NCBI GenBank assembly: GCA_002690865.1
Contig: NZGG01000032.1
Span: 42,313 to 106,312 of the forward strand
Length of the DNA stretch: 64,000 bases
Direction of reading: 5' to 3'
Source: Gammaproteobacteria bacterium
GTDB taxonomy: Bacteria; Pseudomonadota; Gammaproteobacteria; Pseudomonadales; Azotimanducaceae
A program made the position numbers and the translations under genes. Below, piece by piece: positions 1 to 8,660 of this stretch (position 1 is its first letter; the number at the start of each line of letters is the position of its first letter). The notes under the pieces are model-generated. The model was not told the origin of the DNA. It saw only the letters and a list, made by a program, of their open reading frames with translations, and did not search any database.

Positions 1-29
1 TTGGAATTGAATATCTCTTGGGATTCACC

Positions 30-500
30 ATGACCAGACTATATGAGTTAGAAATGTACTCTATTACAGGGGAGTTAATACCCTTTTCCAATTTTCGTGA
101 CCAAGCCCTACTAATTGTTAATCTTGCAAGTCTTTGTGGTCTTACAACCCAGTACGAAGGTCTATGTAAACTCCATAAGCAAGGTGTCGTGAAGGTTTTA
201 GGATTTCCATGCAACCAGTTTGGAAATCAAGAACCAGGTACAGACGAGGATATTCTAAAGTTCGCCAAGTCACGGTATGATTCCAACTTCCCCATATTTT
301 CAAAGGTTGAGGTCAACGGAGAGAATACTTGCGAGCTTTACCAATGGTTAAAATCAGAGAAAGCTGACGCCGAAGGGAATAGCGATATTAGCTGGAATTT
401 CACAAAATTCTTGGTGAGCGAAGATGGAGAGGTGCTTGCTCGCTTTGCCCCAGGAATAACACCAGATGACATCAGCACAAAATTAGAAGATTACCTGTAA
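30..500 (+). CDS. glutathione peroxidase (thiol peroxidase, Cys type)
   Basis: Reduces hydroperoxides using thioredoxin or glutathione; probably cytoplasmic, as no signal peptide is seen. From the ATG at 30 the protein has 156 residues, normal for bacterial GPx. The peroxidatic residue is Cys36 (SLCGLT), a cysteine rather than selenocysteine. The family motif FPCNQFG supplies Cys61 and Gln63, and Trp122-Asn123 in WNFTKF complete the active site. An upstream in-frame TTG at 18 would add four residues, but the ATG has GGGA six bases before it. The next gene begins within about 10 bases of the stop, so the two are probably cotranscribed. The family is certain; the electron donor is inferred. Confidence 0.93.
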   Translation: MTRLYELEMYSITGELIPFSNFRDQALLIVNLASLCGLTTQYEGLCKLHKQGVVKVLGFPCNQFGNQEPGTDEDILKFAKSRYDSNFPIFSKVEVNGENTCELYQWLKSEKADAEGNSDISWNFTKFLVSEDGEVLARFAPGITPDDISTKLEDYL

Positions 501-508
501 TTCGTCAC

Positions 509-1216
509 CTGATTACAATTTTTGGTCGTAAACCGGTTCTGGAAGCACTGCAATCCGAGCAAAAAACATCACGTCTACATATCGTCAGGAATATCAAACA
601 CTCGGCTATTGTTAGACAAATTATGGACCTCGCGGAGTCTAAAGAGACGGAGGTGAAATACCACAGTCGAAGAGAACTCTCCTATATATCGAAGCATAGC
701 CGGCAAGACCAAGGAGTAGCCCTTGACCTCATTGCGCCCAAGCTTAACGTACTGGAAGACCTACCAAATGATGCTACAAATCTCATCGCCCTTGATGGCA
801 TTACTAACCCACAAAACCTTGGCATAATTATTCGCTCAATAGCTGCCTCTCCCCTAGATGGCTTAATTCTGCCAAGAAAGGGTAACGCTGCAGTTGGGCC
901 TCTTGTATACAAAGCTAGCGCAGGAATTCTTCTAAAGGCAAATATCTACGAATGCGACACTACAATTACAGCATTGAATTACCTCAAAGAGTGTCACTTC
1001 AATCTCTACGGTCTGTCGAGCCACAGCAAAACAATTTTCAACACTATAGTTTCAAAAGATCCATCAGTTTTTATCCTAGGCAATGAAAGCAGAGGGCTCT
1101 CGCCTGAAGCAGAAACACTATGCGACGAGCTCGTCAGCATACCTATGAATAATGATGTCGAATCTATTAACGTAAGCGCTGCAGCGACACTTGTAGCATT
1201 CCGACATCTGTATTGA
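509..1216 (+). CDS. TrmH/SpoU-family RNA 2'-O-methyltransferase
   Basis: SPOUT-fold methyltransferase that methylates a ribose 2'-OH in rRNA or tRNA. The C-terminal half carries the three knot motifs: NPQNLGIIIRS, LGNESRGLSPEAE and IPMNNDVESINVSAAAT. The reading frame is open back to about 470. Codons from 512 encode a typical RlmB-like substrate-binding N-terminus (ITIFGRKPVLEALQ), so the first ATG at 623 would cut off a conserved part. No ATG, GTG or TTG lies in frame upstream; CTG 509 or ATT 512 would give about 235 residues, the usual family length. Closest in layout to RlmB (23S Gm2251), but the target is not proven. Confidence 0.85.
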   Translation: MITIFGRKPVLEALQSEQKTSRLHIVRNIKHSAIVRQIMDLAESKETEVKYHSRRELSYISKHSRQDQGVALDLIAPKLNVLEDLPNDATNLIALDGITNPQNLGIIIRSIAASPLDGLILPRKGNAAVGPLVYKASAGILLKANIYECDTTITALNYLKECHFNLYGLSSHSKTIFNTIVSKDPSVFILGNESRGLSPEAETLCDELVSIPMNNDVESINVSAAATLVAFRHLY

Positions 1217-1314
1217 ATCGAAGTTCGATCAAGAGGCCTGTTGTATTGGTTATAATGAGCGGGTATCGTTGCCCGAAGCTATTGGCGCACCTACAATTAA
1301 CAATTGAAATTTTT

Positions 1315-2667
1315 ATGAAACGAGTTTGGATAATTCTCTCATTAACGATCTTAATGAGCGGATGTGGAAATGAAAGTGGTTTCAACGAACAAGATCTGAG
1401 AATTCCTTCAGGCTTTGTGCGCGTTGTGCATGCGATGCCTGACGGTCCTCGACTCGTAACACAAATCCAAGCCCAAAGACTCCCCTCATTAAACTTTGGA
1501 GAATCTACCCCCTATCAATCGACTATTCCAGAGATTGAAAGGAAGTTAGAAATTAGTTTCTTCAATGGTAGCGATGAAACAATCGTCGCCACACAGACTA
1601 TCAACGTGCCCAATGGACATCTTTTCACCATTATCATCGCGGGAACCATGGCCACTCCAGAAATCATCACTTTCACAAATGAACAACCAGTCTCGACAGA
1701 TGATATCTCTATTCAAATATTCAATGGATCTGTTGGTACTTCAGCATCATATGACTTCTTTTTGACTCGCGGGAATGAGTCTCTTACTATGCCCACGACT
1801 CAACTGTCTTCTCTTCAGCTATCCGAGAACTATTCAGTAGCAGCTGGATCGAACTACCGCCTACAATTTTCTGGAACAGGAAATAGCGAGATTATTTGGA
1901 ACTCGGGACTTTTCGAAATCGATGAAGCGAGCTCCAATCCTTTATTCCTGCTTTTAGATAATTTCGGAGCAAGCTCAGAGGCTGTCAATCTCATAGGCTA
2001 CGATAATCAGAAGATTGTATTTCCAGAAGATTCCACCATAAGTGCAATACGTGTCGCTCATATGATGGCTGATACTGATCCATTAGATATATATGTTGAG
2101 GGAGTGCTAGTTGGCGAGAATATTAGTTTCCAACAAATTGGCTCGATTAAAGAAGTCACACCTGGAAATAAGACTTTTTCAGCAACAATCACAGGGAATC
2201 CCGAAGATATTATTCTGCAAGAGACTTTGGATATAAGTGCTGGTAATTTCCACACCGTAGCGCTCATTAACAGCATAGAGGAGCCTCTAGCTGTAATTAA
2301 TACGGATTCTTTTCGAAGAATTCCCCAAGCCATCACACTAACAATTAGCAACTACTCAACGATCGCTCCTGATATCAATATTTTCGTTTTAGAAAGGGGT
2401 CAAGACCCTAGTGATTCCTTTCCGCTAACGCAGCAGAGTTTCGGTCAGACTACCATTAATGTATTACCGGAAAACAACTACGAATTATTGGTTTACAATC
2501 GCCTCACTAATGCACTTGTCGCTGGCCCTTTAACTCTAGCAGCGGCGGGCAACACTCTTTATAAGATCTATATCATAGACCAAACTGACTCAGGGCAGTC
2601 TATCGACCTTCTATTAGGTGATGACTTAGATCCACCCTTTGAACCTAGATCAGCTAGTACTGAATGA
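1315..2667 (+). CDS. DUF4397-domain lipoprotein
   Basis: Predicted lipoprotein of 450 residues. The ATG at 1315 is chosen because it opens a clean lipoprotein signal: MKR, a hydrophobic stretch, then lipobox LMSGC with Cys17 as the acylated residue. The frame stays open to 1213, but that region is not signal-like. The mature part is beta-rich and has two DUF4397-type segments, about residues 30-140 (starting near IRVVHAMPDG) and 235-340 (IRVAHMMADTDPLDIYVEG), followed by a third related segment. The function of DUF4397 proteins is not established. Its stop overlaps the start of the next gene by four bases, which suggests translational coupling. Confidence 0.8.
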   Translation: MKRVWIILSLTILMSGCGNESGFNEQDLRIPSGFVRVVHAMPDGPRLVTQIQAQRLPSLNFGESTPYQSTIPEIERKLEISFFNGSDETIVATQTINVPNGHLFTIIIAGTMATPEIITFTNEQPVSTDDISIQIFNGSVGTSASYDFFLTRGNESLTMPTTQLSSLQLSENYSVAAGSNYRLQFSGTGNSEIIWNSGLFEIDEASSNPLFLLLDNFGASSEAVNLIGYDNQKIVFPEDSTISAIRVAHMMADTDPLDIYVEGVLVGENISFQQIGSIKEVTPGNKTFSATITGNPEDIILQETLDISAGNFHTVALINSIEEPLAVINTDSFRRIPQAITLTISNYSTIAPDINIFVLERGQDPSDSFPLTQQSFGQTTINVLPENNYELLVYNRLTNALVAGPLTLAAAGNTLYKIYIIDQTDSGQSIDLLLGDDLDPPFEPRSASTE

Positions 2668-3617
2668 CCAAAATCAACTCAGTGATGGGTCCAATCGATA
2701 CGAAAGATCTCGGATTCACGCTGATGCACGAACATGTGATGGTTAGTGCAAGCGGCCTGTATGACTCGTATCCCGATCTACTGGGACCTAATCGAGAAGA
2801 GAGAGCAACGCAAACCCTTATCAACGCAAAGAACGCGGGTATAGACACAATCGTAGACGCAACTACTTTTGATTTGGGTAGAAAAGCACCACTTCTAAGA
2901 GAAGTTTCAAAAAATTCAGGTGTCAATATTATTAACGTGACTGGATGGTGGCTCGATGTACCCCGCTTCATGGTAGGTGTCTCTGCAGATCAAATGGCCC
3001 AGGAGTTTCGTCGTGATATTGAGGAAGGCTTTCGTGGAACCGATATCAAAGCAGGCTTGCTCAAATGTGCCGCAGATTTTGAGGGTGTGACTGCCCCTCT
3101 CGAAGTAATGACTCGTGCGGTAGCAAAGGTCCATGTAAGCAGCGGGTTACCTATCATGGTTCACTCTTATCCAGCAGGGCAATTAGCACGCAGGCAGATA
3201 GCTATTCTTAAGGAGGAAGGTGTCGACCTTACCCGCGTAAAAATTGATCACTCAAATGATACAACTGACATTGAATATTTAAGGTGGGTTCTTGATCAAG
3301 GTTGTTATCTAGGAATGGATCGTTACCCTGGACGTTTTGTCAGCCCTCATATGAGAACCACAACATTAAAATCGCTTATTGATGATGGGTATGCTGATCG
3401 ACTTTGCCCTTCCCATGATTGTATTTGTCTCGGTATCCTTAACCAGCATCCAGACGGTAGCTTACCCCAAGAACATAAATTTTCTCCGGGCAATCCTTAT
3501 CAATACCTTTATATGAAATATGAAGTTATCCCAGAACTAAAGACAATGGGCGTTTCAGATAACACTATACATATGCTCTTCGTTGATAATCCCAGACGAT
3601 TTTTTGAAGGTATTTAA
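2664..3617 (+). CDS. phosphotriesterase-family metallohydrolase
   Basis: Amidohydrolase-superfamily enzyme of the phosphotriesterase/lactonase family, 317 residues. It shows the binuclear metal ligands in order: His22-x-His24 (TLMHEHVMV), the bridging Lys in KAGLLKCAAD, His in PIMVHSYPA, His in VKIDHSND, and Asp in PSHDCIC. It ends with the family's typical NPRRFFE. Members act as lactonases, carboxylesterases or organophosphate hydrolases; the substrate here cannot be read from sequence. No signal peptide is visible. The ATG overlaps the stop of the DUF4397 lipoprotein gene by four bases, so the two are probably translated together. Confidence 0.88.
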   Translation: MTKINSVMGPIDTKDLGFTLMHEHVMVSASGLYDSYPDLLGPNREERATQTLINAKNAGIDTIVDATTFDLGRKAPLLREVSKNSGVNIINVTGWWLDVPRFMVGVSADQMAQEFRRDIEEGFRGTDIKAGLLKCAADFEGVTAPLEVMTRAVAKVHVSSGLPIMVHSYPAGQLARRQIAILKEEGVDLTRVKIDHSNDTTDIEYLRWVLDQGCYLGMDRYPGRFVSPHMRTTTLKSLIDDGYADRLCPSHDCICLGILNQHPDGSLPQEHKFSPGNPYQYLYMKYEVIPELKTMGVSDNTIHMLFVDNPRRFFEGI

Positions 3618-3690
3618 TTAATGAGATATTTAAGTACCTGTTGGAACACAAAAACAGAAATTCAAATTTAAATAGGCATATGTAGATACC

Positions 3691-3714
3691 AGGTTATCAT
3701 TCAAATGATAACCT
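3691..3714 (+). terminator. hairpin after the phosphotriesterase gene
   Basis: Perfect inverted repeat with 11-bp arms (AGGTTATCATT / AATGATAACCT) around a two-base loop, 74 bases after the phosphotriesterase stop. The following bases are pyrimidine-rich (TTCCTCTTCC) but not a true T-run, so this is a weak intrinsic terminator candidate. It could instead be a protein-binding palindrome. Confidence 0.4.
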
Positions 3715-3774
3715 TCCTCTTCCGCATTACGATAGTGTGAAAATCTATTATTTTAAGGATTAAAAGTCTTGAAT

Positions 3775-3818
3775 GACTCAACAAATAACTGTATATATAT
3801 ACAGTTATTTGTTGAGTC
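3775..3818. promoter_or_regulatory. LexA (SOS) operator inside a 44-bp perfect palindrome
   Basis: Positions 3775-3818 form an uninterrupted palindrome with 22-bp arms. Its centre, 3789-3804, is CTGT-(AT)4-ACAG, an exact match to the gammaproteobacterial LexA consensus CTGT-N8-ACAG with the preferred alternating AT core. It lies directly upstream of dnaE2, a known SOS-regulated polymerase. The TATATA core could also overlap a -10 element, so LexA would block RNA polymerase. The arms extend 14 bp beyond a normal LexA half site on each side. Confidence 0.85.
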
Positions 3819-3830
3819 TCAGGCGTAACT

Positions 3831-6800
3831 ATTAATTCCTCACAATCAGAATATGCAGAATTACACTGTATTAGTAACTACTCTTTTTTGAGAGGGGCCT
3901 CCCATCCCGAAGAACTTATTATAAGGGCCTCGACCCTAGGCTATAAGGCCTTAGCCATCACCGATGAGTGCTCTATGTCTGGTATCGTCAAAGCACATGT
4001 GGCTGCCAAGAAGTATGGACTCAAACTTATTATTGGTAGTGAGTTTCACCTGGAAGAAAATATCCACATCATACTACTGGCTCCTAACAGAATTGCCTAT
4101 GGACAAATTTGTAACATTATTACTATTGGTCGCCGCCAGGCGGTAAAGGGGGAGTATCGACTTTCTCTCAACGACCTAGAGCTCAACTGTAATGCCTGCT
4201 TAGGATTATTAATTCCTAATGACCATTCTATTCAATGTAAACAGACATCAACTTTAAGATCATTTTTCAAAGATCGCTTATGGATCAGTCTGGAGCTGTT
4301 CCCTGATGGAAGATCTCTCTTGCAATTCCAAAACGCAGTGGCCTTATCAAAAATACATAACCTACCACTAGTCGCTAGCGGCGACGTTCACATGCACCAT
4401 AAGAATCGCAAAGCACTACATGACGTATTATCAGCCATCAAAATGAAGCAATCATTACATTTAGCGGGACGTCTATTATTTAGTAATAAGGAAAAATACC
4501 TACGACCCTTGTCTCTACTAAACAAACTTTATCCGAAAGAGATGTTAGCAAACACAATAAAAATAGCTGACCTATGCAAGTTTTCGCTAGATGAGCTACG
4601 CTATGAATACCCACAGGAAGTTGTTCCTCTAAACCTCACACCAACGATTTATCTACGTCAACTTGTAAAAGCAGGTGCTGAAAAACGCTGGGGTGATAAA
4701 ACTCCCAGTGAAGTGCTTTTGTTAATTGAGAAAGAGTTAATATTGATCGCAGAACTAAAGTATGAATACTACTTTCTAACAGTTTTCGATATAGTAAAGT
4801 TTGCACGTAGCCAGGGAATTCTATGTCAAGGACGCGGCTCTGCCGCTAATAGCGCTGTATGTTATTGCCTCGGCATTACGGAGGTAGATCCTTCTCGTAT
4901 CAGCCTTTTGTTTGAAAGATTCATATCTAAAGAGCGTAACGAACCACCAGATATCGATGTTGACTTCGAGCATGAGCGTCGAGAGGAAGTAATCCAATAT
5001 ATCTATAGTAAATACGGTCGTGATCGTGCTGCGATAGCAGCAACAGTGATTACCTATCGTCCTAAAAGTGCGGTTCGGGACGTAGGGCAAGCTCTTGGTA
5101 TAGACTCCCAATTAGTAGACCAGCTAGCAAAATCGTTATCTTGGTGGGACAAACAAGACAAATTACAGTTACGTTTTTCTGAAGCAGGTATTAATCCCAG
5201 AAGCTCATTGATTAGTCACTTCCTAACATTAGTTCGTCAAATCCTTGGTTTCCCTAGACATTTATCTCAGCACGTCGGTGGCTTCGTTATTTCAAGCGGA
5301 CCTCTCTGCCAGCTTGTACCCATAGAAAATACTGCAATGAGCAATCGAACAATTATCCAATGGGATAAAGATGATCTCCTGTCATTAGGATTACTGAAAA
5401 TTGATGTCCTAGCGCTTGGTATGTTGACATCAATTCGAAAAAGTATTGATTTAATAAATTCATACCGAAATACGAGCCTAACGCTTGATCAAATTCCATC
5501 AGAAGATATAGATACTTACAGAATGTTACAAGAAGGAGATAGTATTGGTGTTTTCCAAGTCGAATCCAGAGCACAAATTTCAATGCTGTCACGACTGAAA
5601 CCAGAATGCTTTTACGATCTAGTTATTGAAGTTGCCATAGTTCGTCCTGGACCCATCCAAGGGAATATGGTTCATCCTTATTTAAGACGCCGTAATGGCG
5701 AAGAATCAGTAAACTATGCCAATAAAGAAATCCAGAATGTGCTAGAGCGCACTCTGGGTGTTCCTATTTTTCAAGAGCAAGTAATCAAATTAGCCGTGGT
5801 TGCTGCAGGATTTAGTCCTGGGGAAGCAGATCAATTAAGACGAGCAATGGCAACCTGGAAGCGACACGGAGGGTTAGAGCAATTCAGAGAACAATTAATT
5901 GATGGCATGCTACAAAGAGGTATCAACAAAGAATTTGCTGAGCGTATCTTCGAGCAAATCAAGGGATTTGGTGAATATGGCTTCCCAGAATCGCATGCTG
6001 CAAGCTTTGCACTATTGGTCTATATTTCTGCCTGGCTAAAGCGACATGAGCCAGCAGCTTTTTACTGTGGGCTTTTAAACAGTCAACCCATGGGGTTTTA
6101 CTCGCCATACCAGTTAATTCAAGATGCACAGCGACACAAAGTCGAAATTCTTCCCGTAGATATTCAATATAGTGACTGGAAATCAACGTTAGCTAATCAT
6201 AATAAAGCACCTTCTATACGCTTAGGATTCCATAGGATTAAAGGATTTCGTCAAACTACAGCCCTTCGCATCATCCAGGCAAGGCAACAAAAAATCATCA
6301 CAAATATTCAGGATATAGCCACGAGAGGAAACTTGGATCGCGGCGATCTATCAAAACTTACGGAGGGTGGCGCATTTAAGCAAATCTCTGGACATCGATA
6401 TCAAACTCATTGGAATGCTCAAGGCATCCTACCAAACTCACCACTCATTGATAATATCTCTGCTAAAGAAGTACCATTTAAAATTGGCCAAGTACCCTCT
6501 GAGGGTGATGATCTGCTTGCTGATTACAAAAGTCTTGGACTAACATTAGGACGACATCCCATGGCGCTACTCCGAGACCAAGGGGAACCTTTCACTCAAT
6601 GTCATACGGCTCACAATCTTGAATCTATAAGGCATAGCAGCATGGTGGAAATATCTGGTATCGTTACCAGCCGACAACGACCTAGCTCTGCTTCTGGCGT
6701 AATCTTTCTAACTCTCGAGGATGAAACAAATAATATTAATGTTATTGTTTGGAAATACATACTCGAACGTTTCCGTTTAGCAATAGTCCAAGGACGGCTG

Positions 6801-6920
6801 CTATTAATAAAAGGAATCTTAGAGAGAGAAAAATCAGTGGTTCACGTTATAGCAAAACATGTCACAGATCTAAGTCACCACCTTGAGAATTTCTCGTTAA
6901 AATCTAGGGATTTCCACTAG
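3831..6920 (+). CDS. dnaE2: error-prone DNA polymerase III alpha subunit DnaE2 (ImuC)
   Basis: Translesion C-family DNA polymerase used in SOS mutagenesis. It has an N-terminal PHP domain (AELHCISNYSFLRGASHPEE), a catalytic palm with PDIDVDF near residues 373-379 supplying two catalytic aspartates, a helix-hairpin-helix region and a C-terminal OB fold (VEISGIVTSRQRPSS onward). About 1029 residues, normal for DnaE2 and shorter than DnaE. The PHP start motif lies upstream of the first TTG (3888). The frame is open to 3816 with no ATG, GTG or TTG; ATT at 3831, with AGG eight bases before it, is the best start candidate. A LexA box lies just upstream. The usual partners imuA and imuB are not adjacent. 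Confidence 0.92.
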   Translation: MNSSQSEYAELHCISNYSFLRGASHPEELIIRASTLGYKALAITDECSMSGIVKAHVAAKKYGLKLIIGSEFHLEENIHIILLAPNRIAYGQICNIITIGRRQAVKGEYRLSLNDLELNCNACLGLLIPNDHSIQCKQTSTLRSFFKDRLWISLELFPDGRSLLQFQNAVALSKIHNLPLVASGDVHMHHKNRKALHDVLSAIKMKQSLHLAGRLLFSNKEKYLRPLSLLNKLYPKEMLANTIKIADLCKFSLDELRYEYPQEVVPLNLTPTIYLRQLVKAGAEKRWGDKTPSEVLLLIEKELILIAELKYEYYFLTVFDIVKFARSQGILCQGRGSAANSAVCYCLGITEVDPSRISLLFERFISKERNEPPDIDVDFEHERREEVIQYIYSKYGRDRAAIAATVITYRPKSAVRDVGQALGIDSQLVDQLAKSLSWWDKQDKLQLRFSEAGINPRSSLISHFLTLVRQILGFPRHLSQHVGGFVISSGPLCQLVPIENTAMSNRTIIQWDKDDLLSLGLLKIDVLALGMLTSIRKSIDLINSYRNTSLTLDQIPSEDIDTYRMLQEGDSIGVFQVESRAQISMLSRLKPECFYDLVIEVAIVRPGPIQGNMVHPYLRRRNGEESVNYANKEIQNVLERTLGVPIFQEQVIKLAVVAAGFSPGEADQLRRAMATWKRHGGLEQFREQLIDGMLQRGINKEFAERIFEQIKGFGEYGFPESHAASFALLVYISAWLKRHEPAAFYCGLLNSQPMGFYSPYQLIQDAQRHKVEILPVDIQYSDWKSTLANHNKAPSIRLGFHRIKGFRQTTALRIIQARQQKIITNIQDIATRGNLDRGDLSKLTEGGAFKQISGHRYQTHWNAQGILPNSPLIDNISAKEVPFKIGQVPSEGDDLLADYKSLGLTLGRHPMALLRDQGEPFTQCHTAHNLESIRHSSMVEISGIVTSRQRPSSASGVIFLTLEDETNNINVIVWKYILERFRLAIVQGRLLLIKGILEREKSVVHVIAKHVTDLSHHLENFSLKSRDFH

Positions 6921-7234
6921 CTGATAACTGGATCTAAGGCAGATAAAAGGTCTTTAACTATAGCTTCACGAACCTGCCGACTTGCATTCATGTGAAAGGA
7001 AATTCGATTATAGTTTTCTTCATCTAGCAAGCGCTGCTTCGGGTGGTTTTTAAGCAGAGGATAAATATTATTAGTCTCGTCCAGAAAAATATACCGCTCA
7101 CCAGAATGAGTGACTTCGGATATAATATACACACCTGCAATGAAATCATTGAACTGTGTGTCCTTTGTATAAATATTCATGTGATAGGCTTTTCCAGAAT
7201 CACCAATCACTAAATTCTCACCCACTTTCTGCAT
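6917..7234 (-). CDS. small GIY-YIG-like protein, probably catalytically degenerate
   Basis: A 105-residue protein that I place tentatively in a small GIY-YIG-like family. It begins with a beta-rich SGKAYHMNIY segment, then GVYIIS and RYIFLDETNNIY where GIY, YIG and GQT would lie, followed by NHPK and a C-terminal helix ending DLLSALDPV. The glycine of YIG and the catalytic arginine seen in active GIY-YIG nucleases appear replaced, so nuclease activity is doubtful. It is convergent with dnaE2, the two stops overlapping by four bases, and divergent from the MATE gene. The assignment rests on pattern memory, without a profile search. Confidence 0.55.
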   Translation of the reverse strand: MQKVGENLVIGDSGKAYHMNIYTKDTQFNDFIAGVYIISEVTHSGERYIFLDETNNIYPLLKNHPKQRLLDEENYNRISFHMNASRQVREAIVKDLLSALDPVIS

Positions 7235-7313
7235 ATTATATTTTCCTAAAGTTTGTGCAGAGCATATTTTGCCACGCAGAAAAGTACAACTTACATTTGG
7301 TTAAAACCCTCTT

Positions 7314-8660
7314 ATGAGCAAACATGAAAACCTGACAGAAGGCGCCATATCAGGCCACATCCTGCGTCTCTCAGGCGTAATGATTATTGGATTTATTGCC
7401 TGGACCCTCGGAGGTCTTATCGAGATATTTTACCTTGGCATAGTTGGACTCGACGCGCTAGCGGCAATTACCTTCGCATTTCCTCTGACCATGTCACTAA
7501 CAGCATTTATACGTGGTATTGGAGTCGGGGCTTCGTCTATTGTCGCTCGAGCTCTTGGCGAATCCGATAGAAATATCGCCGCAACAACCACAAGCCACTG
7601 TAATCTACTCATCATCATAATCACAGTGACTCTCTCATTAATTGGGTTTCTAACAGCAGAAACGCTTTATCTAGCCATGGGTGCGAGAAATGAAGTTCTA
7701 AACTTGGCTACTGCTTACACGCGAATCTGGTTACTTGGGTTCCCGATGATAGGTATAGCTATGGTGTCAAACGGAATGATTCGCTCATTTGGTAACGCAA
7801 GTTTTTCTGCCTCCATCATGTTAAGCGCGCCTGCAATACAAGTGATCATAGGGCCGTTTTTAATATTTGGATGGCTGGGGTTACCAGCACTAGGGATAAT
7901 AGGTGCCGCATGGGCAGCGGTAATAGGTGGAGCATGTCAGTTCCTCATTAGTTGCTACTGGTTTTTCCTGAAAGAAAAACTATTGCGTGCAGCGTTTTCT
8001 TCTTTAGGATCTTCATGCAGAAATATTCTTCATGTTGGTATACCTGCCGCATCAACAAACCTTATTGGACCTTTATCAACTGGGATCACGACGTGGTTAC
8101 TTGCTAGCTATAGTATCGCGGTGGTAGCAGGGTTCGGAGTTGCAAGTCGTATCGAATCAGTAGCCGGCATGGTTACGGTAGGGTTTGCTACCAGCATAGT
8201 GCCTATTGTCGGCCAAAACTGGGGGGCAGGAAAATTTCACAGGGTCTATGAAGCACTTAGAACCTGCTATCTTGCTTGCCATGCATGGGGCCTCATAGCG
8301 GCTACTGGAATTTGGTTTGGAGCAGTATTTCTGATAGGTCTTATCAGTGATGAAGAAGAAATTCTTGAAAGCGCGATGTGGTTTCTCTATATCGTTCCTA
8401 TTAGCATTGGTTTTGGCGGCATGATTAATGTAGCCACACATTCATTCAACGCAATTAGAACACCAATGCCAGCTCTTATCTTATCCTTAGCAAGGCTACT
8501 GTTTGTCTATGTCCCATTAGCAGGCACACTTGGATTATGGATGGGTTACCAAGGTGTTTTTATCGCGATAGCTGTAAGCAACCTTATTGTTGGGTTGCTG
8601 GCCTACCGATGGAATAATCACTCTCTAGAAAAAAAAATACAGGAGATTAATACAAATTAA
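7314..8660 (+). CDS. MATE-family multidrug efflux transporter
   Basis: Inner-membrane exporter of the MATE family, 448 residues and twelve predicted transmembrane helices. It would couple sodium or proton entry to export of cationic drugs or metabolites. The N-lobe has the family pattern from GAISGHILRLSGVMI through GLIEIFYLGIVGLDALAAI. The two halves repeat, with conserved glycine and proline positions such as ASRIESVAGM in the second half. The gene starts 79 bases from the divergent GIY-YIG-like gene, and its stop overlaps the gspM stop by four bases. The substrate is unknown. Confidence 0.9.
   Translation: MSKHENLTEGAISGHILRLSGVMIIGFIAWTLGGLIEIFYLGIVGLDALAAITFAFPLTMSLTAFIRGIGVGASSIVARALGESDRNIAATTTSHCNLLIIIITVTLSLIGFLTAETLYLAMGARNEVLNLATAYTRIWLLGFPMIGIAMVSNGMIRSFGNASFSASIMLSAPAIQVIIGPFLIFGWLGLPALGIIGAAWAAVIGGACQFLISCYWFFLKEKLLRAAFSSLGSSCRNILHVGIPAASTNLIGPLSTGITTWLLASYSIAVVAGFGVASRIESVAGMVTVGFATSIVPIVGQNWGAGKFHRVYEALRTCYLACHAWGLIAATGIWFGAVFLIGLISDEEEILESAMWFLYIVPISIGFGGMINVATHSFNAIRTPMPALILSLARLLFVYVPLAGTLGLWMGYQGVFIAIAVSNLIVGLLAYRWNNHSLEKKIQEINTN

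Noticed and set aside
3691..3714. Second LexA operator
   Set aside because: The palindrome has no CTGT-N8-ACAG pattern, and its place after a stop codon suits a terminator better.
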